Part shown: positions 46,868 through 58,900 of the stretch, one piece after another
Position numbering within the stretch: position 1 is the stretch's first letter
How the letters are laid out: the number at the start of each line of letters is the position of its first letter
Origin: Ophiocordyceps camponoti-saundersi (nom. inval.)
Taxonomy: Eukaryota > Ascomycota > Sordariomycetes > Hypocreales > Ophiocordycipitaceae
Direction: 5' to 3'
NCBI GenBank assembly: GCA_003339415.1
Contig: PDHQ01000093.1
Location: 57,933-121,932 of the forward strand
DNA length: 64,000 bases
Made by a program: the position numbers and the translations under genes
Notes under the pieces: model-generated
The model's database searches: none
What the model was told of the DNA's origin: nothing
What the model saw: the letters and a program-made list of their open reading frames with translations, nothing else

Positions 46868-48339
46868 GTGACTGCCCTCCTTGTCCCCTAAGGGACAAAC
46901 CCGTTAACTGCTCTTCTTATCCCCTAAGAGACAAACCCGTTAACTGCTCTTCTTATCCCCTAGGGGATAAACCTATTAACTGCTCTTCTTATCCCCTAAA
47001 GGATAAACCCGTTAACTGCTCTTCTTATCCCCTAAGGGACAAACCCGTTAACTGCTCTTCTTATCCCTTAGGGGATAAACCCGTTAACTGCTCTTTTTAT
47101 CCCCTAGGGGATAAACCTATTAACTGCTCTTCTTATCCCCTAAGGGATAAACCCGTTTACTGCTCTTCTTATCCCCTAAGGGATAAACCCGTTAACTGCT
47201 CTTCTTATCCCTTAGGGGATAAACCTATTAACTGCTCTTCTTATCCCCTAAGGGACAAACCTATTAACTGCTCTTCTTATCCCCTAAGGGATAAACTTAT
47301 TAACTGCTCTTCTTATCCCCTAAGGGACAAACCCGTTAACTGCTCTTCTTATCCCCTAAGAGATAAACCCGTTAACTGCTCTTCTTATCCCCTAGGGGAT
47401 AAACTTATTAACTGCTCTTCTTATCCCCTAGGGGATAAACCTATTAACTGCTCTTCTTATCCCCTAAGGGATAAACCCGTTAACTACTCTTCTTATCCCC
47501 TAAGGGATAAACCTATTAACTGCTCTTCTTATCCCCTAAGGGATAAACTTATTAACTGCTCTTCTTATCCCCTAAGGGATAAACTTATTAACTGCTTTTC
47601 TTATCCCCTAAGGGATAAACCCGTTAACTGCTCTTCTTATCCCCTAAGGGATAAACCCGTTAACTGCTTTTCTTATCCCTTAGGGGATAAACCTATTAAC
47701 TGCTCTTCTTATCCCCTAAGGGATAAACCCGTTAACTGCTCTTCTTATCCCCTAAGGGATAAACTTATTAACTGCTCTTCTTATCCCTTAACGGATAAAC
47801 TTATTAACTGCTCTTCTTATCCCTTAAGGGATAAACCCGTTAACTGCTCTTCTTATCCCCTAAGGGATAAACCCGTTAACTGCTCTCCTTATCCCCTAAA
47901 GGATAAACCTATTAACTGCTCTTTTTATCCCCTAAGGGATAAACCCGTTAACTGCTCTTCTTATCCCTTAGGGGATAAACCCGTTAACTGCTCTTCTTAT
48001 CCCCTAAGGGATAAACCCGTTAACTGCTCTTCTTATCCCCTAAGGGATAAACCTATTAACTGCTCTTCTTATCCCCTAGGGGATAAACCTATTAACTACT
48101 CTTCTTATCCCCTAAAGGATAAACTTATTAACTACTCTTTTTATCCCCTAAGAGATAAACTTATTAATTACTCTTTTTATCCTCTAAGGGATAAACCCGT
48201 TAACTACTCTTCTTATCCCTTAAGGGATAAACCCGTTAACTACTCTTCTTATCCCCTAGGGGATAAACTTATTAACTACTCTTCTTATCCCCTAGGGGAT
48301 AAACCCGTTAACTACTCTCCTTATCCCTTAGGGGATAAA
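46868..48339 (+). repeat. 36-bp palindromic satellite, block 3 (least mutated)
   Basis: About 41 units close to TTATCCCCTAAGGGATAA plus ACCCGTTAACTGCTCTTC; some keep TTGTCCCCTAAGGGACAAAC. These suggest what the unit looked like before RIP in blocks 1 and 2. Confidence 0.95.
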
Positions 48340-50800
48340 TACCTATTATCTTAGGTATATCGTCGTTATCCTATACGGTATAGTTAATCTCCTTATCTTT
48401 TCGCACCTATATCGACGAAATATAGGACTTAACTCCTGCTCCTCGGACTAAGATACGGATAAGACGCGTCTCTTTAGTCTGCCCGAAGCGCTATACGCGA
48501 TAGTTAGCTTACTTCTCTCTAGTTATTTTCTACGAGATTAACCCGTTAACTGCTTTTCTCGTCCCTTAAGGGATAAACCCGTTAACTGCTTTTCTTATCC
48601 CTTAGGGGATAAACTTATTAACTGCTTTTCTTCTCCCTTAGGGGATAAATTTATTAACTACTCTTTTTATCCCTTAGGGGATAAACTTATTAACTACTTT
48701 TCTTATCTTTTAGGGGATAAACTTATTAACTACTTTTCTTATCCCTTAAGGGATAAACTTATTAACTACTCTTCTTATCCCTTAAGAGATAAACTTATTA
48801 ACTGCTCTCCTTATCCCTTAGGGGATAAATACCTATTATCTTAGGTATATCGTCGTCGTCTTATATAGTATAGTTAATCTCCTTATCCTTTTATACTTAT
48901 ATCGACGAAATATAGGACTCGACTCCCGCTCCTCGGACTAAGATACGGATAAGATATATCTCTTTAGTTTGCCCGAAGCGCTATACGCGATAGTTAGCTT
49001 ACTTCTCTCTAGTTATCTTCTATAAGATAAACCTATTAACTACTTTTCTTATCCCTTAGGGGATAAACTTATTAACTACTCTTCTTATCTCTTAAAGGAT
49101 AAACCTATTAACTACTCTTCTTATCCCCTAAGGGATAAACTCGTTAACTGCTCTTCTTATCCCTTAAGGGATAAACCCGTTAACTGCTCTTCTTATCCCT
49201 TAAGGGATAAACCCGTTAACTGCTCTTCTTATCCCCTAAGGGATAAACTTATTAACTACTCTTCTTATCCCCTAAGGGATAAACTTATTAACTGCTCTTC
49301 TTATCCCCTAAAAGATAAACTTATTAACTACTCTTCTTATCCCCTAAAAGATAAACCTATTAACTACTCTTTTTATCCCCTAAAAGATAAACCCGTTAAC
49401 TACTTTTCTTATCCCTTAAGGGATAAACTTATTAACTGCTCTTCTTATCCCTTAAGGGATAAACCCGTTAACTACTCTCCTTATCCCTTAGGGGATAAAT
49501 ACCTATTATCTCGGGTATATCGTTATCGTCCTATATAGTATAGTTAATCTCCTTATCCTTTCGTACCTACGTTAACGAAATATAAGACTTAACTCTTACT
49601 CTTCGGACTAAAATATAGATAAAACGCGTCTCTTTAGTTTGCCCGAAGCGTTATACGCGATAGTTAGCTTACTTCTCTCTAATTATCTTCTACGGGATAA
49701 ACCCGTTAACTACTCTTCTTATCTCTTAAGGGATAAACTTATTAACTACTTTTCTTATCCTCTAAAAAATAAACCTATTAACTACTCTTTTTATCCCTTA
49801 GGGGATAAACCTATTAACTACTCTTCTTATCCCTTAGGGGATAAACCTATTAACTACTCTTCTTATCCCCTAAGGGATAAACTTATTAACTGCTCTTCTT
49901 ATCCCCTAAGGGATAAACTTATTAACTACTCTTTTTATCCCCTAAGGGATAAACCCGTTAACTACTCTTCTTATCCCTTAAGGGATAAACCTATTAACTA
50001 CTCTTCTTATCCCCTAAGGGATAAACTTATTAACTGCTCTCTTTATCCCTTAGGGGATAAATACCTATTATCTCGGGTATATCGTTATCGTCCTATATAA
50101 TATAGTTAATCTCCTTATCTTTTCGCACCTATATCGACGAAATATAGGACTTAACTCCCGCTCCTTAGACTAAGATATAAACGAAACGCGTCTCTTTAAT
50201 CTGCCCGAAGCGCTATATACGATAGTTAGCTTACTTCTCTCTAGTTATCTTCTATAGGATTAACCCGTTAACTACCTTTCTTATCCCTTAAGGGATAAAC
50301 TTATTAACTGCTCTTTTTATCCTTTAAGGGATAAACTTATTAACTACTTTTCTTATCCCTTAAGGGATAAACTTATTAATTACTTTTCTTATCCTTTAGG
50401 GGATAAACTTATTAACTACTTTTCTTATCCCTTATAGGATAAACTTATTAACTACTCTTTTTATCCCTTAGGGGATAAACTTATTAATTACTTTTCTTAT
50501 CCCTTAGGGGATAAACTTATTAACTACTCTTTTTATCCTCTAAGGGATAAACTTATTAACTACTCTCCTTATCCCTTACGGGATAAATACCTATTATCTT
50601 AGGTATATCGTTATCGTCTTATACGGTATAGTTAATCTCCTTATCCTTTCGCACCTACGTTAACGAAATATAAAACTTAACTTCTACTTCTTAGACTAAG
50701 ATATAGATAAGACGCGTCTCTTTCGTTTACCTAAAGCGCTACACGCTACCCTTCTTATCCCTAAGGGATAAACCTATTAACTCCTTTTCTTATCCCTTAG
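48340..50800 (+). repeat. Higher-order satellite: short arrays separated by spacers
   Basis: Short runs of the 36-bp unit alternate with a spacer starting ACCTATTATCT and containing CGACGAAATATAGGACT and TGCCCGAAGCG. Spacer copies start near 48340, 48830, 49500, 50069, 50590 and 50810. The first four are about 195-200 bp; the last two are shorter. The open frame 49639-50100, encoding a 12-residue repeat (Y-P-L-R-D-K-P-I-N-Y-S-S), is only the 36-bp unit read in one stop-free frame. Confidence 0.9.
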
Positions 50801-51125
50801 GGGATAAATACCTATTATCTCCGGTATATAGTTATTATCTTATACGGTATAGTTAATCTTTTTATCTTTTCGCACCTATATCGACGAAATATAGGACTTA
50901 ACTTCCGCTCCTTAAACTAAGATACGGATAAGATATATCTTTTTAGTCTGCCTAAAGCGCTATACGCTTCTTTTTTATTTATCCGAAATACTGCACGTAT
51001 CTCTTTCGTCTATCCGAAACGCTGCACGCGTCTCTTTCGTCTGCCCGAAATACTATACGCGTCTCTTTTATCTTTCCGAAACGCTATACGCGTCTCTTTC
51101 CTCTACCCGAAACGCTATACGCTAT
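50801..51125 (+). repeat. Last spacer and 31-32-bp minisatellite
   Basis: The sixth spacer runs into about five tandem copies of an ACGCGTCTCTTTCGTCTGCC-type unit ending CGAAACGCTAT. The unit is clearly derived from the 3' part of the spacer (GACGCGTCTCTTTAGTCTGC...). Confidence 0.85.
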
Positions 51126-52369
51126 AGCTACGATATTTCGCTTACTTCTCCTTCGTTATTTTCTACTACGGGTTTATAATAATAATATAATTCGCTAATA
51201 TAAGGTTTAGACCTTCTTTATTAGTTCTTATCGTAAAGACCTATTATAGGAGGTATAATAAGTATAATAATAGATAATATATTTTTTAAAAATAGCCCTA
51301 TATAGGTAAGTAAGTAAGCTAGGATATATATCTTATATATACGTTATATATTTATAGTTACGTAGCCTGCGGCTATACTTACGATTTATTAACTAATTAG
51401 CTACTAAGGATATCTAAATATCTCTTTCTCTTATATACGTATATACTAATTCCTCCTTAATTTCGTTTTTAGTAAAGTCGCTAATTGCCTCGTTTATCTA
51501 AGTTTATATTATTACGCGTAAATAATAGTAGAAAGATATATTTACTTTCTATAATATATATCTTAGTACCTAAGGGATTAAGTTAATAAATTTAGCAAAT
51601 ACTACTCGTAAGATATTCGCCTTTAATAAGCGAGCTAGTTACTCGGCTATTTACGGTATAACCTTAGGATAACCCTAGTAGAAGTTATAACCCCGCTCGA
51701 TCTTTTCCTCGGCTAGAGTTATACTCGCCCGAGCTCCGGTTAGGCAAGATAGGGGAAATATATAAGTAAGTTTATTATAAAGGGACTCGGCATTTATTTT
51801 AGGGCCGTCTATAAGTAGTAACTATAAGCTACCTCTTACTAAGGTTATAATCTTAAACGGATTCTAATAGAATTAGAATATTACGTCGAATAAAAAATAA
51901 ACCGAGTAATTAATTTATATATCTAAGAATTAGAATATAGGTAGGTATATTATATATATATTTATATAAACTATAAATATAGAAAGCTTAACCTCCGACC
52001 CTTAGGCTCGGAGGCCTTCCTTATATATATAATATATATATATATATAAAAATAGCGGTTTTTAGAGAAAGGCTCTTAAGAATAAAGATACTAGCTTTTA
52101 AGCTAGCGATATACTAAGTAGGATTATTTTATCGTTACTAGGGAATCTAAATAAATATATATATCTTCGTATTAGAGTTTTCCTTTTACGTTTAATAACC
52201 CCCTTAATTATATCTTACTTACTTATAATTATATAAATTAGAGTCGGTTCTTCCTTTCTAATACTACCCTTATAGCTATAAGGCTAGGGACTAACTAAAA
52301 CGGTAATAGAGTATTCTTATAAAAGTAACTTATTATAAGGTTAATAGTAGCACTAATAAAGGTATTAAA

Positions 52370-52500
52370 ATTCCTAATACTTATAACTATAATAATAATT
52401 CTGCTAGGTTTATTTTGCAAGGCTATGCCCTAAGAAGTAAGGTCGGTAGCGCTAACTAACTAAGAGGGAGGTCTATAAAGTAAGCCCCTATAATATAACT
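52370..52500 (+). repeat. Direct repeat, copy 1
   Basis: About 130 bp with TTCTGCTAGGT, GCAAGGCTA, and GCGCTAACTAACTAAGAGGG shared with 53083-53205. The two lie about 700 bp apart; possibly termini of a small element, but no TSD was confirmed. Confidence 0.6.
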
Positions 52501-53082
52501 TAAGATCTTCGCTATAGTATTTGCCGATATACGTACCGCAACTACTTAGAACTTAGATAATATCTATATACGATAGGAACTAAGGAAGTATAGTTATCCC
52601 CTACTTAAAACCGGCGTAACTTTAGATAGATAACCTATAATAAATAAGCTCTCTAATATAACGAATCGGGCTTATAAGCTAGCTGACCTTATTAAGTAAG
52701 AGGTCTTCCCCTAAGCCTTATAATTTTTCCTCTTTAATAAATAGTTTATATATATATATATGCTTAGATATTTATATAAGCTACTAGTATAATATAGTAT
52801 ATCTTATATATACTACTCGTAAGATTAACTATATATATTAGCCCGCTCTTCTTATACTTAGTAGTTTATTTCTCTTTTAGTCTAAGCTTTTAAAGTACTA
52901 ACTACTAATCGATAAACTTCTCTCCGGGCATTCCTCGAGCTAATTAAGTAAAAATTATAGTTATAGCGGCCGTTATTTTCGTGCTTAGCACTAGAGGAAA
53001 TCTAAGATACTTAGCGCTTAGTACTAAAAAAGCTATTCCTATATCTTATATAGCGAAAGGTAGCCTCGATAAATATAGTAAT

Positions 53083-53205
53083 ATTCCTAATATAATAACT
53101 ATAATTCTGCTAGGTCTGTGTAGCAAGGCTAGGGCCTTAGGAAGTAGGGCCGGCAGCGCTAACTAACTAAGAGGGAGGCTTATAGGGTAGGCTATATAAT
53201 ACTAG
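53083..53205 (+). repeat. Direct repeat, copy 2
   Basis: Partner of 52370-52500; slightly less mutated (GGGCCTTAGGAAGTAGGGCC). Confidence 0.6.
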
Positions 53206-53339
53206 ATACTTCCGCGCTATAATAACGCCTTTACTATCCTTCCCTATTTCCCCGAATAGCTTATTAGCAGTTGCCTTAAAGTAAATTAAATTTAGCGTTT
53301 TCACTATAGTTATATTATCGACTACCTTACTATATTCTT

Positions 53340-55440
53340 TAACGCTACTAGTTATAAGCCCGAATTACTAGTTATTCTTACCTTCGTTAATATATCTTCT
53401 TAAAAGTTTTACTATAGTTCGATATAGGGTAGCCGATAAACTAAATATACGGGAATAGCTTTAAGGACGATTTATTAATATATCTCGTTTCTCTTAGCGT
53501 GATTAGCTAACTAGACGACGAACCTAAAGCCGAGTTTGCTAATAATCTCTTAGTTAATGCCCGTTATATTTACTCCGTAGTAGGCAATATTCTTTCTTAG
53601 CTATTAGAAAGATATCGATTACTTACTATTATCCTTAGCTAAGAAATATTTTACTTACTTAAACTTAATATTATTAAGGAATCTTACGATACCTTATAGC
53701 CTCGTGCTGCCCCTATAGCCTTATCCTAATATATATACGGCTTACCTAAGTTATAAGGACCCTTTATATAAGATCCTTCTTATCTTATAACTCCCTACTT
53801 TACCTTTTATATTCCTTATTTATTACTTTATATATTCGAATAGGTATTTAGTTTTTAGATATCTACCCTCTTCGTATATCGCGTACGAGAGGGCATTACG
53901 ATAATAAGTACACTCTTTTTTAGGATCCCTTAATATTAGTATTAGATAGCTTATTTAATAAATATATCTTTAATCTTATTAGTATAATCGCGCTTACTAG
54001 AGCGCTATTACTATAGAAGGTAACGAATAAGTATAATAATTTTATACCTATAATAATAAAGAAGCTAACTTAGCTACCGAGCTATAGGGATAAAGAAGAA
54101 GAGGCCTCCTAGTTTCGCGGGAGTAACGGGCACTCCTGCCTATATATATATATAGCCCTCGCAGAGAAGACTATCTTAAGGAAATATATAAGATTATCCG
54201 GTCCGTATAAGCCTGCAGGGACCTGCTAGGTTATACGGGCCGGTTAGGACTATAGGGTTTAGAAAGGTTATTTAATCTCACCTACCTAATTTAATAGATC
54301 TAATTAATTAGTATTCGCTTAGCTAGAGGGGGCTAAAGGACCTAGGAAGGGTTAGATTTATACTTATAAGAAGGGGTGGATTTCCTACCCTTAGTAAGAA
54401 GACCTAAAGCAGCTGTGAGCCCTTCTATATAAAGTTAGTCGCCGTGAGCGTATTCGGACCTAGCAAGGTAAGGCTACCTGCTACGGATTCCTTCCTCCCT
54501 TAGCCCCTTTAATTCTATGTCTTTTAAATTTCTAGGAATTATACGGAATTACCCTTTTATCCCTTTTTTTCCCTTTTTCTTCTTCTTTTTCCTTTCTTCG
54601 GGAGTGTCCTTTTAACCCCGCTAAACTAGCTTAGTCACGTGAGTACCTGCTAAGTTTATCCTTAATAGTAGGCTTCGTTTATAATCACTCTTTAGCCCGA
54701 CTACTTCTATAATAAGAGAAATCCTAAATTATTCTATAGCTCCTTCTCGAAGGATTTATAGTTATATTAGGAAGCTTATTTATAAACTTATTACTTAGAT
54801 AGCTCTAAAATAACTCCTTAAATCTTATAATACTATTATAAGTTCTTATCGTTAGATTCTATCTGCAAAATATCTTAATAAAATATACTATAACCTAATT
54901 TTCTACTATAAGCTATTTAGCGTATAGTTTTACTTATTATAGCGTTTAACCTTATAGGAAATTTACTTAAGTAATATTTCTATATCTCTAAAATCTAGCT
55001 AAATACTACGCTAGCATTTAATACTAATATTAAGGTTATAGAAACCTATTAACTACTTCTCTTATAAACTATAAGATAAGCTAAGTAACTGCCCTTCTTC
55101 TCCCTTAAAGTTAAACTCGCTAACTACTTTTCTTTCTCCTAAGTATAAACTTATTCTCGTTTACTACTCTTCTTATCCCTAAAGGGATAAACTTATTTAC
55201 TCTATTCTTATTCCCTAAGAGATAAACCCTTTTACTTATAAACCCGTTTACTTCTTTTCCTATCCCTTATCGGATAAACCTATTTATTTATAAACCTACC
55301 TACTCCTCTTCTTATTCCCTAAGCTATAAACTTATTTACTATTATTCTTATTCCCTAAGAGATAAACTCCCTAACTACTCTTATCCTCTCTAAGATAAAC
55401 TCGTTTACTATACTCCTTATCCCCTAAGGGTTAGGTTAAA
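53340..55440 (+). repeat. Dispersed repeat ending in satellite remnants, copy 1 (interrupted)
   Basis: Segments 53380-53690 and 54660-55040 match 60890-61180 and 61190-61575. The intervening 53690-54650 is absent from the second copy and contains TIR element copy C plus extra flanking sequence. From about 55045 to 55440 there are degenerate 36-bp satellite units with variable spacing. Confidence 0.7.
54112..54626 (-). mobile_element. TIR element copy C (515 bp, TA target, reverse orientation)
   Basis: TA at 54110-54111 and 54627-54628. The left end reads GTTTCGCGGGAGTAACGGGC and the right end ACCCCGCTAAAC; the TIRs match over about 25 bp. The sequence corresponds to the reverse complement of copies A and B. 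It retains more CpA/TpG than its surroundings (for example GCAGCTGTGAGCCC), so it is the least mutated copy. Confidence 0.75.
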
Positions 55441-55689
55441 AGCGATACCTATATAAACCCCCCCCCTTAACTCTCTATCCTTATAGCGAAAATAGAATTA
55501 GCCCTTAGCCTTTCGGGCCGTTTTATTATTAGCCTCCGCCTTAGCTTTCGTTTCGAGCCTCGACTTCGCTACTATAATCGCCTCTTTTTAGAAAGAATAA
55601 ACCTCTCTATTTAAATTAAATTTTCTATTAACTAATAAAATATCTTAAGGTAAGTATCTTAGCGAGATCGGAGCTAATAAACTAGTTAT
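55441..55689. other. RIP-type sequence, no gene
   Basis: Short poly-C run near 55465; otherwise nothing recognisable. Confidence 0.45.
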
Positions 55690-55935
55690 TAGTATAGTAC
55701 TTTAGCGGGGGAAGAAAGATACTCTAAGTAAGCGTAATAGATACCTAAGGGGCGTAACTTCTTACGTAACTAAAGTATTTAACTAATATAAGAGGGGATC
55801 TCTAGCTATAAGGGGAAGAGCTATATAATAATTCTTTATAGGGAAAATAATAAGGAGTCGGTTCTCTATATAAAGATAAGAGAAAGAAGTAACGTAAAGG
55901 TAGAAACTATTTAATTAAATACTAAAAACTTCGAA
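55690..55935 (+). repeat. Direct repeat that may delimit a large element, left copy
   Basis: Matches 63750-64000 in the same orientation (for example GGGGATCTCTAGCTATA, GGGAAAATAATA, TCTATATAAAGATAA). It could be an LTR or 5' region of an ~8-kb element, but the right copy is cut by the window end and no TSD can be tested. Confidence 0.5.
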
Positions 55936-58900
55936 AAGGGTATTTAAATTAGTAATTTATAGTATAAAAGTATAAAGTTTAAAATAAAGTTATAATTCCG
56001 TTTAGTAGAGTTTTTATTATAAGTCCTTTTTAAAACTTAACTTATAATATACGACTTTTATTATAGCTCTAAAGATAAAGTTAAGGGCTAATTACTTACT
56101 TAATTTATCCTCTTTTAAGGGAAACTAATTTATATTATATACCTAGTAATAGCCCTTATCTTAGCTTAACTACCCTTATATATTAACCCTTAGTAGCTCT
56201 TAGGGAAAGAAGAAAGGGTTTAGGAACTATTTAATTAAACTTTTTATAAGTTTTTAATAATTCCCTAGCTAAGGTAAGCGCTTATATTTCTTTCGGCGTC
56301 CTTATCTCCGCTGCTAAACTCCTCCCTAAGCGCGTGCCGTAATAATAAGTAATTAGCCCTTTTTCTTAGTAATAACTAACTTTTTCTTATAACTTAAATA
56401 AGGTGCGTGTAAGCGCGATAAAATAAAGGCGGAAAGGACTCTTAGTAAAGGAAATAATAAAGGAAACTTTAATTACTTCTCCTTAGGGTTTAACCCTTAG
56501 ATCCGTCGACTCTAGCGTTCGCGCCGACCGCCTGCTAGTAGCATATCTCTCTTAGGTCCCTTCTCTCGCTCCCGTCGTTACTTAATTAAATAGTTATCGA
56601 TAGCCTTATTAATCTTAGCTTATATATTAGGGTATATAAGCCCCGGGGGCTATAAGCTAATAAAAGAACTAGTTTTCGGGATTATTAGGATTATCTTTAG
56701 TTCTTAAAGCTAATCTCTAATAAGTGCGCGTCCGGTATATATTATAATAGATCCGGCTATATTAAGTGCGATATGCCTTCCTTATCGTATAAGTCCGTAA
56801 CTCTTAGTCTAAGTTATATAATTCTTATAACGCTTAACCCCTCTAACTCTAAAGCTAAGCGGGTTTAGATTAATTAGTTCTTAGCCTATACTTATAGCTA
56901 TAAATCCTTCGCTAGGCTAGACTATAAGGTTCTTGCCTAAGGTAAAATAAGTAAAGCGTATTAATTTTAGCGTTCCTATATCTTTTTCCTCCCCTTTTCT
57001 TTTAGGGGCCGTCTTTTATAACGTAAGGTTTTTAATTAAATAATCGCGCTTCGTTAACTTCTTCGTCCTCGCGCTACGCCTCGGAGAGAAAGCCGGCTAT
57101 ATCGGGGCCGGGTTTAATCCTCTAGGTATTTTCTTCCCCGTAGTAAGTTTCTTAAGCTATAATATGCCTGTTAATTCCTAAGGGATTATTTTCTTTATCC
57201 TAGTTATTTCCTCTCTAGTTATAGCGTTATTAGGCGCCTTAGTCGCCTTATCTTCCTTCCTTATATTCTTTATAGCGCTTATCTCTCGTTTAAGTCCTTC
57301 TAAAGTTAGGGGGTTTTTAGATTTAAGAGAAGATAAAAGGCTAGATATCGGAACTATTTAATTATTAGTCGGGCTTTTTATAATCTTATCTTTAGGAAGG
57401 TCCTCGTTATTTTCCTCCCTAACCTCTTCCTTATCTAAAGCCTTATTATCCCTAGCCCCTTCGCCCCTATTAAAGTTATTAATATTAATCCCTTATAGTT
57501 TTTCCTAATCTCCCTAAGGCTATTTTCTAACTTTAGTAGCGCCTAAGTATAATATTATAATATAGCTCTTTATTATAAAGTTATTAGTAAGGGTCTTAGG
57601 CGTAATAGTTCGGTATCTTCTAAGGATCTAGTAATAGGGGACGGTGGCCTTAGGGCATAGGCCCCTAAGCGTTATTAAGCTTACTTTTAGCTTTATTAAG
57701 AGATCTTCGCCGCCCTCCTAGTTCCTTAGTTTAAATCTATAACTATTTCCTAAGAAGTTAAACTATTCCGACTTTCGGATACCTAGTTTATTCGCCCTAA
57801 TAGTATATAGGTTACTAGTTATCTAAGCGATTAATTCGTTATAGTTATTACCGTTACTATTCTCGGTTCGTATAGCCTAGTCTTATAAGAGAATACGGGA
57901 ATCTAGGGGGGTCTTAAGATTTTCTCTAAACTATTTAACGCTTAATCCTCGCTTATTCGATAAGCTATTAATATATACGTTAAGTTTAAGACCGATAAAG
58001 CTACGGGCCTAGTATTATAGTATAGAAAGGGCTAGGTATCTATATTTATACTCTCCTTTCTATCGCGTCCTAAGAATAACGATAAAATTAAAAAGGCAGT
58101 CTTCTTAAAACTCGCTTAAGATATCTCTTTATACGGCTATTACCTTTTTTAATCGAGGCACTTACCCTAGCTTTATCGAGTCGAAAAAATAAAATACTTA
58201 GGCTTACTAATCTTAAAAGAAGCTGCTTTAATAATACCTAATATCGGTCCTATCCGCTCTAAAATTAACTATATTACTTAGAAGGGGGTAACTATTTGCT
58301 TCCTACTTAAGGTTAAACTTAAGTATAATATAATAAATTTTCTTCTTAAACGGTATATTAGTAGTCTCGTTTATAGTAATAGGTATCGTAATTATTATAG
58401 GAATCGTAAATAAGTGCACTTTATCTTAAATTCCCTTATTTAAGATTTTTATTATAGCTCCTAGCTTAAAGCTAATTACTTATAGTTATCTTTATACTCT
58501 AAAAATAAAACGCCTTATATTATCTATATAGCTACTTTAATCTTAGATATTATTAAACGGGATAATATTAGCGATCTCCTCGCTAGCTCGAAATATATAT
58601 AAGTATTTAATTATATCTATAAAAAGCTTAATGCGTTCTTTCGGCTAAACTATTCGTCTTATAAACTAAGGGGGCTATTTATACTTAAGGGTTCGCGCGA
58701 GCTTAGGAGTTACCGCTAAGAAAGGGAGATTCGGCGATATAGGCCCTATCGTTACTCTACTATAAAATATCGCTATAATAGCAAATTTATTATTTCGTTC
58801 GCTAAAAAATAGCCTTTCTAGTTTAAAGTTTATTTCCTTACCGAGCTTATAGTTTAAGTTTACTAAATTTATAATATATTTTAGTTATAATAATAGTACG

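Larger units (their letters stand above)
51126..53339. other. Decayed repeats, no gene
   Basis: RIP-type composition. Contains a direct repeat (52370-52500 and 53083-53205) and a small inverted repeat CCTCCGA...TCGGAGG at about 51990-52013. The open frame 52981-53166 overlaps the direct repeat and has no domain. Confidence 0.5.

Noticed and set aside
38581..48339. CRISPR-like array (regular short repeats)
   Set aside because: Units are strictly tandem with no unique spacers, the genome is eukaryotic, and the same unit decays into dispersed copies. It is a satellite.
49639..50100. 153-codon ORF encoding a 12-residue repeat
   Set aside because: It is the 36-bp satellite (12 codons) plus part of a spacer read in a frame that happens to lack stops; the unit has no Gln/Trp codons in that frame, so openness is not evidence of coding.
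38581..50800. Telomere or subtelomere repeat because of CCCTTA/TAAGGG strings
   Set aside because: CCCTTAAGGG is the palindrome core of a 36-bp unit; there is no run of tandem TTAGGG.
52981..53166. 61-codon ORF in the AT-rich region
   Set aside because: Overlaps one copy of a direct repeat, and RIP-type sequence surrounds it; no domain.
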